Of a DNA stretch of 10,400 bases, positions 5,776 to 10,400 are shown one piece after another. How positions within the stretch are numbered: position 1 is the first letter of the stretch; every line of letters begins with the position of its first letter. Origin of the DNA: an uncultured archaeon. GTDB taxonomy: Archaea > Thermoproteota > Nitrososphaeria > Nitrososphaerales > Nitrosopumilaceae. Both the position numbers and the translations under genes were made by a program. The notes under the pieces are model-generated. The model had not been told where the DNA came from. It was given only the letters and a program-made list of their open reading frames with translations, and ran no database searches. Location of the stretch: positions 1 to 10,400 of the forward strand of contig CATMRH010000041.1 of the NCBI GenBank assembly GCA_950073955.1, written 5' to 3'.

Positions 5776-6099
5776 CTATTCATTTTTTTCCTCAGCTTCT
5801 GTATCTTTTAGAATTGATTTGATGTTACCATCAGTTATTGATGTAAATGAAAGTGTTGAAATTCTAAATTGTAAGCCACATAATCTACCCAATGCGACTG
5901 ATGTTCCTTGAAAGTTCACTAATGGTACTTTTTCTTTTTTTGCATCTGATTCAATTTTCTCAAACATTTCTTTTTTTATTGATTGAGACAATACAACTAG
6001 CTTGGAATTTTTTACAGAGTTCAAAACTTGTTTAGCTCCAAATGTTAACTTATCTTCTTTAAGAGCATCTTTCAATGATTTTTCAAGTATCTTACTCAT
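5776..6099 (-). CDS. rpl30e: 50S ribosomal protein L30e
   Basis: A 107-residue protein of the L7Ae/L30e/S12e/Gadd45 fold. It contains KEDKLTFGAKQVLNSVKNSKLVVLSQS, where L30e has the GxxxTLKxLRxGKAKLVIIAxN signature, and a C-terminal NFQGTSVALGRLCGLQFRIS, which corresponds to the family's GTNxELGxAxGKxFRVSxLxI. It binds a kink-turn RNA on the large subunit. The acidic tail DTEAEEKNE is slightly longer than usual. The gene heads a string with nusA, rps12 and rps7 and has its own clear TATA box (6131-6138), about 35 nt upstream of the ATG at 6099, implying a short leader that includes an AGGT Shine-Dalgarno-like sequence. Confidence 0.94.
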   Translation of the reverse strand: MSKILEKSLKDALKEDKLTFGAKQVLNSVKNSKLVVLSQSIKKEMFEKIESDAKKEKVPLVNFQGTSVALGRLCGLQFRISTLSFTSITDGNIKSILKDTEAEEKNE

Positions 6100-6130
6100 T
6101 GTTTACCTAATGACAATCGTCTTGACAGGG

Positions 6131-6138
6131 CTTTATAG
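6131..6138 (-). promoter_or_regulatory. TATA box for the rpl30e-nusA-rps12-rps7 sub-operon
   Basis: Minus-strand CTATAAAG is a near-ideal archaeal TATA box, preceded by the A-rich BRE-like AATAAAC. Initiation ~25 nt downstream would fall near 6108-6110, leaving a ~10-nt leader before the rpl30e ATG. Confidence 0.6.
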
Positions 6139-6169
6139 GTTTATTGAAAAATCAAGCACAGTTTAATAC

Positions 6170-6175
6170 AAAAAA
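6170..6175 (-). terminator. T-run terminator candidate
   Basis: A TTTTTT run on the minus strand starts 2 nt after the TAA closing the open frame at 6177-6380 and lies upstream of the rpl30e TATA box. Oligo-T on the non-template strand is the main intrinsic termination signal in archaea. Its location supports transcription units ending here and restarting at rpl30e. Confidence 0.4.
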
Positions 6176-6176
6176 C

Positions 6177-6380
6177 TTAGTGTAGAAAACCAAATAGAGA
6201 ACCTAAAGAAGAAAATGCACGACTTAGTTCTTCAAAAAAGTTAGTTGATTTTTGTTTTTTAGATTCAAATAAAATATTTTTTTCAGGTAAAGCAGATTGT
6301 TGATAAACAATTTTCTCAGTTTCAGATTCTACAGTTTTAGATAATGCAATTTCAAGATTAGTCTTTATCCATAGAGATGG
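6177..6380 (-). other. Start-less open frame, possible out-of-frame C-terminal extension of LSm
   Basis: On the minus strand a frame is open for 67 codons from just inside the 3' end of LSm to TAA at 6179-6177, overlapping the LSm end by 23 nt. It contains no ATG, GTG or TTG. The translation is compositionally protein-like: a charged middle (SKTVESETEKIVYQQ), a lysine-rich section, then an amphipathic end FFEELSRAFSSLGSLFGFLH. Dropping one A from the AAA at 6364-6366 would turn the LSm end ...MDKD-stop into ...MDKTNLEIALSK and give an LSm of about 134 residues ending just before the T6 run. It could be a sequencing indel, a frameshifted gene, programmed frameshifting, or non-coding sequence. 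The 258-nt gap between LSm and rpl30e otherwise contains only the terminator and promoter elements listed. Confidence 0.35.
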
Positions 6381-6582
6381 CTAAAATGTTATCACCACGT
6401 ATCAGAATCTTTCCAAGTTTTTCAGGTTTTTCAGCAGATACATCTTCTGCATCTTCCAGAGTCATATTCATGTGGATGTCAAACTCTTTGAGGATGCCTT
6501 GAATAGTTTTGGTATTTCTCAATTTGAGTGTAACAAGTTTGTCTTTAGTGTTATTCATTAATGTTGAGATTTCATAAGACAT
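6358..6582 (-). CDS. Sm-like RNA-binding protein (LSm)
   Basis: A 74-residue Sm-fold protein. The Sm1 motif spans about residues 14-47 (DKLVTLKLRNTKTIQGILKEFD, then HMNMTLEDAEDV), and the Sm2 motif is GKILIRGDNILAISM (57-71) with the diagnostic IRG at 61-63. Archaeal Sm proteins assemble into heptameric rings that bind U-rich RNA and may act in RNA stability or tRNA/rRNA processing. The gene lies 32 nt after the rpoA stop on the same strand and is likely co-transcribed with it. GTGA about 6 nt before the ATG is a weak Shine-Dalgarno. The protein ends only three residues after the Sm2 strand, and an open but out-of-frame sequence follows, so a C-terminal tail may have been lost by a frameshift. 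Confidence 0.88.
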   Translation of the reverse strand: MSYEISTLMNNTKDKLVTLKLRNTKTIQGILKEFDIHMNMTLEDAEDVSAEKPEKLGKILIRGDNILAISMDKD

Positions 6583-6614
6583 AATTATTCACTTAATAGT
6601 TAAATTTTAGATCC

Positions 6615-9600
6615 TCATTTTTTCTTACTTACTTGCATGTATAAATCAACAGTGCCACTTCCAATTGGAATATTACTTCCAACAATAACGTTTTCAGTGA
6701 TTCCTTTGAGTTGTTCTACTTCTCCAGCAAGTGCAGCGTGTGCAATTGTTGGCACTGTAATTTCAAATGCAGCTCTTGCAAGAACACTGTCTTTGGTGCC
6801 AGCAATTCCATGTCTACCAATTTGTTGCATATAGCCTCTTGAACACATCAAGTCAGAGACTAACATAATGTATCTATTGTCAACTTCTAATCCTTGGTCT
6901 TCTAAAGTATGGTTTAGTTCATTGATTAATGAATTTCTTGCAGCTTCAATGCCCAAAGTTCCTGCAATTTCAAAGACATTGTTTGTTCTAACATTTCTTT
7001 TGTCAATTCCTTTGACTTCAAGTACTTTGGCAATGTTAGAACCAGTTGTTTGGATAACCCATTCATCATCCTTTTGGACTAATGTGACACGCAAAATATC
7101 TGGAACTCCTTTAACTGTAGTATTGAGAACTTTATTTCTAATTGCAATTGCTGTTGCAGTATCAACTTCTTCAACCAATTTTAGAATAATTAATTCACCA
7201 GTTGTCTCAATCTTAAATTTTTTATTTGATGAAAGTGCTGCTTCTACCTCTGCAACAGAACATCCTCTTTCTCTGAGTTTTTTTTCGCTCAAAATTAGTT
7301 TGATTTCAGTAGAATAATCAGTTTCAGTATCAACAATTAATGCACTTACTTTAGTTTGTAGTACATTTCTTGCAACCTCAATTGCTTTTTCTCGTGATTT
7401 TTTATATTCTTTTTCAAGATAGATGTCCATAGTTGGGGTAACAGGTTTCTTTCTTGCATCAACTAATTCAATTAGTCTTGGAAGACCCAACGTAACGTTT
7501 CTTTCTTTAATTCCTGCAAAGTGGAAAGTTCTCAAAGTCATTTGAGTGCCAGGTTCACCGATTGATTGAGCGGTAATAATTCCCACTGCTTGTCCAGGTT
7601 CTACTTGGGCTTTGTTGTAAAGTGCAAGTCCTTTCTTACATACAATTTCTGCACCTTCTTTGCTTAGGTCAGAGTCATGTAAGGCATCAGTTAGAAGTGA
7701 AGTTAATCTTGGATTGAATGTCTTTGTATATTTCTTGGCAAGAGTGTCAATTTCATCTTTTGTAGCTTTCTTACCAGAATCAATAATGGTTTGAGATTCA
7801 ACGAGTCTGCTAGCGTTAAATGCCTCACCATGATCACTTTTTGCTACATCTATTCCATCTTCACCATAAAGGAATTGAACAATGTGACCATGTGGATCTC
7901 TTACTGTTCCATCATATTCTAATCTAATGTGTTCTAATGCGTTAATTAATCTGCGTTGCATGTAACCGCTTTGTTGTGTTCTAACTGCAGTATCTACAAG
8001 TCCCTCACGACCTCCCATTGCATGGAAGAAAAATTCTAACGTAGAGAGGCCCGTTCTATAATTGGATTTCACAAATCCATGTGCATCAGGATTAGCGTCA
8101 TGTTCTTGGAAATGTGTCAAGGCTCGATTATGGTAACCATCATGTAGTCTGTTTCCTCTTCTTGATTGCTGACCCAAGGCACCTGCCATCTGACCAATGT
8201 TTAGTGATGAGCCTCGAGCACCCGTTGTAGCCATAATTCTTCCTGCATTTGTCTCATCAAGGGATTGGTCTGCAGTAGATCCTGCTTTGTCTCTTGCTTT
8301 ACCTAGTTCGTTGACAATATATGCTTCCAGAGCCTCTTCAGGTCTCATACCTCTTGTGAGTTTGAGAGTTCCTTTCTCATATTGACGAGTCAAGTCAGAG
8401 ACGATATCATAAGTTGATTTAATATCGTCTTTAATCTTCTGTACGTCTTTTTCTGGAACTTCAAGATCACCATAACCATAGCTGAAACCATAAGATGTAA
8501 TGAATTGTTTAACCATAATTAGAATAGAGTTAAGGAAGTTCTTTCCAGTTTCATTACCATAATCTTTTGCAATTCTATGTAACACACTTTCTGGTTCTTC
8601 TGCGCCAATTGAAGCTTTGTCAATGACGCCGCTGATTAGTTCACCATTTTTAATTACAACATCTTTTGGTGAACCTTGTATTCCCTTGGACCATTTTGAT
8701 GTGAGGACATAGTTGAAGTCTTTGGGAAGGAATAATGAGAATAATTGTTTTCCAGTGTATGCTGGTCCATCTTTTGTTTTGGTAGCAGGTTTAGGAAGTG
8801 TGTCAGTATAACCACCAAGCATAGCAAGGTTTGTAAATTCTAGGACAGTGAGAGTTGTATCATCTTTAGTAAGGAGATATGCACCAGTAACAAAGTCTCT
8901 TAGTGCCCCAATGATTGGGCCACCATATCTTGGAGAGATTAATTGATCTTGAACTCTCATCAAAAGAATTGCTTCTGCTCTTGCTTCTTCACTTTGAGGA
9001 ACGTGAAGGTTCATCTCATCACCATCAAAGTCTGCGTTGTATGGAGGACATACAGAAGGATGCAATCTGAAAGTCTTACCTGGAAGTACTTTGACATAGT
9101 GAGCCATAATAGACATCTGATGGAGTGATGGTTGTCTGTTAAACATCACAATATCACCATCTGAAAGATGTCTTTCAATTAGATATCCAATCTCAAGTGT
9201 TTCAGCAATTGTAGAGCGATCTTCTACAAAATCTAATCTGATCTTTACACCGTCAGGTCTAACAATATAGTTTACGCCTGGGAAATTTTCAGGTCCATTA
9301 ATCACAAGTTTTCTCATTCTATCAATGTTCCATTCTGTAACAATTTCAGGAATAGTTAGTTTCATGGCAACTTGTTTAGGAACTCCAACTTCAGACAAAT
9401 CCAAGTTAGGATCGGGGGAGATAACAGTACGGCTTGAAAAGTCAACTCTCTTTCCAGATAATGAACCTCTGAATCTTCCTTCTTTTCCTTTTAATCTTTG
9501 AGTTAATGTTTTGAGAGGACGGCCAGAACGATGATGTGCTTGTGGGATTCCAGAAACTTCGTTATCAAAATATGTTGTAGTGTGATACTGTAACAAGTCA

Positions 9601-10220
9601 ACTAAGTCTTGAACAATAAGTGGCGGAGTTCCTGCATCTTTACTTTCTTTTAGTCTTTGATTAACTCTGATGATGTCAACCATTTTGTGGGTTAAATCAT
9701 CTTCTGATCTTATTCCTGTTTCAAGAATAATTGATGGTCTAACGGTTACTGGTGGAACAGGAAATGCTTGAAGAATAAACCATTCTGGTCTAGCAGTAAC
9801 AGGATCATAATTCAATAATTCTAAATCTTCATCAAGTATTTGTGTAAATCTTTCTCTAATTGTAATTGGTAATAATCGATGTTCACCAATTTCTGTTTTT
9901 TCTACAAAGATTGTTGGTTTTGTAAAGATTAATTCGTATTGTGCTTTTCCGCAATGAGGACATTCTTTGGCTTTTTTAGCTTTTTCAATAACTGCAGTAA
10001 CAACAGGTTCATAGGCATGACCCAAAATCATTGGACCCCATGAATTAATGTAATCTATATACTTATTTCCATCTTCATCATATAAATAAGCTCCTTTTGC
10101 TTCTTTAATAAAAATAGGAGTACCTCCTACCGCTTTAAATGCTCTAACTGGTGAGTTAACTCCTCCTGGTATAACTTCATTAGCTTCAACAAACAGTTGA
10201 TTACTTCTTTTGTATAACAT
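6615..10220 (-). CDS. rpoA: DNA-directed RNA polymerase subunit A (unsplit RpoA), 5'-truncated and joined to a bacterial hemL start
   Basis: From about residue 84 to 1201 this is the largest subunit of archaeal RNA polymerase with A' and A'' continuous. Visible landmarks are CPHCGK (87-92, the second half of a zinc site), RLKGKEGRFRGSLSGKRVDF (242-261), the Mg-binding NADFDGD of the active site (395-401), the bridge-helix region EFFFHAMGGREGLVDTAVRT (729-748), and the trigger-loop region EPGTQMTLRTFHFAG (889-903). In most archaea A' stops before the trigger loop; an unsplit subunit is known from Thaumarchaeota. About 145 expected N-terminal residues are missing: the clamp core, the first zinc-binding motif and the CxxC partner of CPHC. 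In their place are ~83 residues of bacterial HemL. The product as written could not form a normal clamp. The real gene presumably starts elsewhere behind rpoB, and the frame should be treated as a 5'-partial rpoA (6615 to about 9970) in a chimeric contig. Confidence 0.93.
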   Translation of the reverse strand: MLYKRSNQLFVEANEVIPGGVNSPVRAFKAVGGTPIFIKEAKGAYLYDEDGNKYIDYINSWGPMILGHAYEPVVTAVIEKAKKAKECPHCGKAQYELIFTKPTIFVEKTEIGEHRLLPITIRERFTQILDEDLELLNYDPVTARPEWFILQAFPVPPVTVRPSIILETGIRSEDDLTHKMVDIIRVNQRLKESKDAGTPPLIVQDLVDLLQYHTTTYFDNEVSGIPQAHHRSGRPLKTLTQRLKGKEGRFRGSLSGKRVDFSSRTVISPDPNLDLSEVGVPKQVAMKLTIPEIVTEWNIDRMRKLVINGPENFPGVNYIVRPDGVKIRLDFVEDRSTIAETLEIGYLIERHLSDGDIVMFNRQPSLHQMSIMAHYVKVLPGKTFRLHPSVCPPYNADFDGDEMNLHVPQSEEARAEAILLMRVQDQLISPRYGGPIIGALRDFVTGAYLLTKDDTTLTVLEFTNLAMLGGYTDTLPKPATKTKDGPAYTGKQLFSLFLPKDFNYVLTSKWSKGIQGSPKDVVIKNGELISGVIDKASIGAEEPESVLHRIAKDYGNETGKNFLNSILIMVKQFITSYGFSYGYGDLEVPEKDVQKIKDDIKSTYDIVSDLTRQYEKGTLKLTRGMRPEEALEAYIVNELGKARDKAGSTADQSLDETNAGRIMATTGARGSSLNIGQMAGALGQQSRRGNRLHDGYHNRALTHFQEHDANPDAHGFVKSNYRTGLSTLEFFFHAMGGREGLVDTAVRTQQSGYMQRRLINALEHIRLEYDGTVRDPHGHIVQFLYGEDGIDVAKSDHGEAFNASRLVESQTIIDSGKKATKDEIDTLAKKYTKTFNPRLTSLLTDALHDSDLSKEGAEIVCKKGLALYNKAQVEPGQAVGIITAQSIGEPGTQMTLRTFHFAGIKERNVTLGLPRLIELVDARKKPVTPTMDIYLEKEYKKSREKAIEVARNVLQTKVSALIVDTETDYSTEIKLILSEKKLRERGCSVAEVEAALSSNKKFKIETTGELIILKLVEEVDTATAIAIRNKVLNTTVKGVPDILRVTLVQKDDEWVIQTTGSNIAKVLEVKGIDKRNVRTNNVFEIAGTLGIEAARNSLINELNHTLEDQGLEVDNRYIMLVSDLMCSRGYMQQIGRHGIAGTKDSVLARAAFEITVPTIAHAALAGEVEQLKGITENVIVGSNIPIGSGTVDLYMQVSKKK
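9966..9986. other. Bacterial-archaeal junction (chimera breakpoint)
   Basis: On the minus strand GAAAAAGCTAAAAAAGCCAAA encodes EKAKKAK, which could belong to either the HemL end (…VIEKAKK-G) or the RpoA segment before CPHCGK. This lysine/alanine-coding, A-rich microhomology prevents exact placement. Upstream codons align with HemL, downstream ones with RpoA. Short A-rich identity is typical of assembly or amplification chimeras. Confidence 0.8.
9972..10220 (-). pseudogene. hemL: hemL 5' fragment (glutamate-1-semialdehyde 2,1-aminomutase), bacterial
   Basis: The first ~83 residues of the chimeric frame match the N-terminus of HemL, the PLP enzyme that converts glutamate-1-semialdehyde to 5-aminolevulinate for tetrapyrroles. 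Diagnostic stretches are VIPGGVNSPVRAFKAVGGTP (residues 16-35), GAYLYDEDGNKYIDYINSWGP (43-63) and GHAY (67-70). The wording, especially MLYKRSNQLF and YINSWGPMILGHAYEPVV, is most like Bacteroidetes (flavobacterial) HemL as I remember it. The fragment ends at AVIEKAKK, where HemL normally continues with G and the substrate-binding region. All later elements, including the PLP-binding lysine, are absent, so it has no catalytic capacity. It starts with a 1-nt overlap (TAATG) with the LysM gene, a normal bacterial neighbourhood that stops abruptly at the join. Confidence 0.88.
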
Positions 10221-10400
10221 TATTTAATTTTTATTTTTTGACCAATTGCTAATGTATTATCTTTTAATCCATTAATTTTTTTAAGCTCTTCTACAGATAA
10301 ATTAAACTTTTTAGACAGCGAATACAACGTATCTCCTTGTTGAATGATATAAAGTACTATTGGCTCATATTCTGATTTATCCTCTTGAGTTATAAAATCT
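10220..10400 (-). CDS. LysM-domain protein, C-terminal fragment (bacterial)
   Basis: The minus strand is open from the window edge to TAA at 10222-10220, giving 59 residues. About residues 17-59 (YIIQQGDTLYSLSKKFNLSV, then EELKKINGL and IGQKIKIK) form one complete LysM module: the GDTLYSLSKKF loop-helix, a second helix, and the closing xxxIGQKIKI strand. LysM binds N-acetylglucosamine polymers in peptidoglycan. In flavobacteria a LysM-bearing glucosaminidase gene commonly lies just before hemL, which fits the TAATG overlap here; the enzyme domain itself would be beyond the window. A pseudomurein-less, S-layered thaumarchaeote has no peptidoglycan, so this gene supports a bacterial origin for the right end of the window. 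Confidence 0.85.
   Translation of the reverse strand, partial: DFITQEDKSEYEPIVLYIIQQGDTLYSLSKKFNLSVEELKKINGLKDNTLAIGQKIKIK

Noticed and set aside
6637..7317. Plus-strand open frames opposite rpoA
   Set aside because: They mirror the conserved rpoA coding frame; hydrophobic and serine-rich shadow translations are expected from the complement of AT-rich genes.
6615..10220. A genuine novel HemL-RNA polymerase fusion protein
   Set aside because: Both partners lack indispensable parts, the upstream LysM-hemL order is a bacterial one, rpoB is missing, and the joint is in a low-complexity A-rich stretch. An artefact explains everything more simply.
1..10400. CRISPR array, insertion sequence or defence system
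   Set aside because: No regularly spaced short repeats, no transposase or terminal inverted repeats, and no recognisable defence genes were seen; the only repeats are the intragenic ones listed.

Overview
The window looks like a marine ammonia-oxidising thaumarchaeote (Nitrosopumilus-type): AT-rich, archaeal ribosomal proteins S7, S12 and L30e, an archaeal NusA with two KH domains, an Sm-like protein, an aRF1-type release-factor paralogue, an intron-bearing tRNA-Gln, TATA boxes about 25 nt upstream of several start codons (many transcripts nearly leaderless), and an RNA polymerase RpoA whose A' and A'' halves are not split. The last ~430 bases are an exception. They are bacterial, most like Bacteroidetes, and they run directly into the archaeal rpoA reading frame.

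Layout. Bases 1-1391 (minus strand) hold a tight cluster: a C2H2 zinc-finger mini-protein, an aRF1-like protein that keeps the GGQ motif but lacks the stop-codon-reading motifs, and the N-terminus of an RNase HI-like protein cut by the window edge. Bases 1486-2214 (minus) encode a secreted protein with two WIKF..GVWVDGK repeats. A divergent promoter region separates it from a plus-strand FAD-dependent reductase of the geranylgeranyl-reductase type (2293-3306). That gene converges on, and overlaps by 4 nt, a minus-strand YkgJ-type cysteine-cluster protein (3303-4007, TTG start). A plus-strand tRNA-Gln(CUG) with a 15-nt intron follows (4105-4192).

Bases 4205-10220 (minus) are the transcription/translation cluster, in transcription order rpoA, LSm, rpl30e, nusA, rps12, rps7. 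L30e has its own good TATA box, so L30e-NusA-S12-S7 can form a sub-operon. S12 and S7 are separated from their upstream genes by 2-3 nt, with Shine-Dalgarno sequences inside the upstream gene ends. Between LSm and L30e there is a start-less open frame of 67 codons that would become a C-terminal extension of LSm if one A were skipped in an AAA run.

Main observation. The long frame 6615-10220 is chimeric. Its first ~83 residues are the N-terminus of bacterial glutamate-1-semialdehyde aminomutase (HemL), preceded with a 1-nt overlap by the 3' end of a LysM-domain gene. From about residue 84 on it is thaumarchaeal RpoA, lacking its first ~145 residues, and rpoB is absent from its expected place upstream. 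The junction lies in an A-rich Ala/Lys stretch at about 9966-9986. A misassembly or amplification chimera is by far the likeliest explanation. The frame should not be read as a real fusion until reads spanning the junction are checked.
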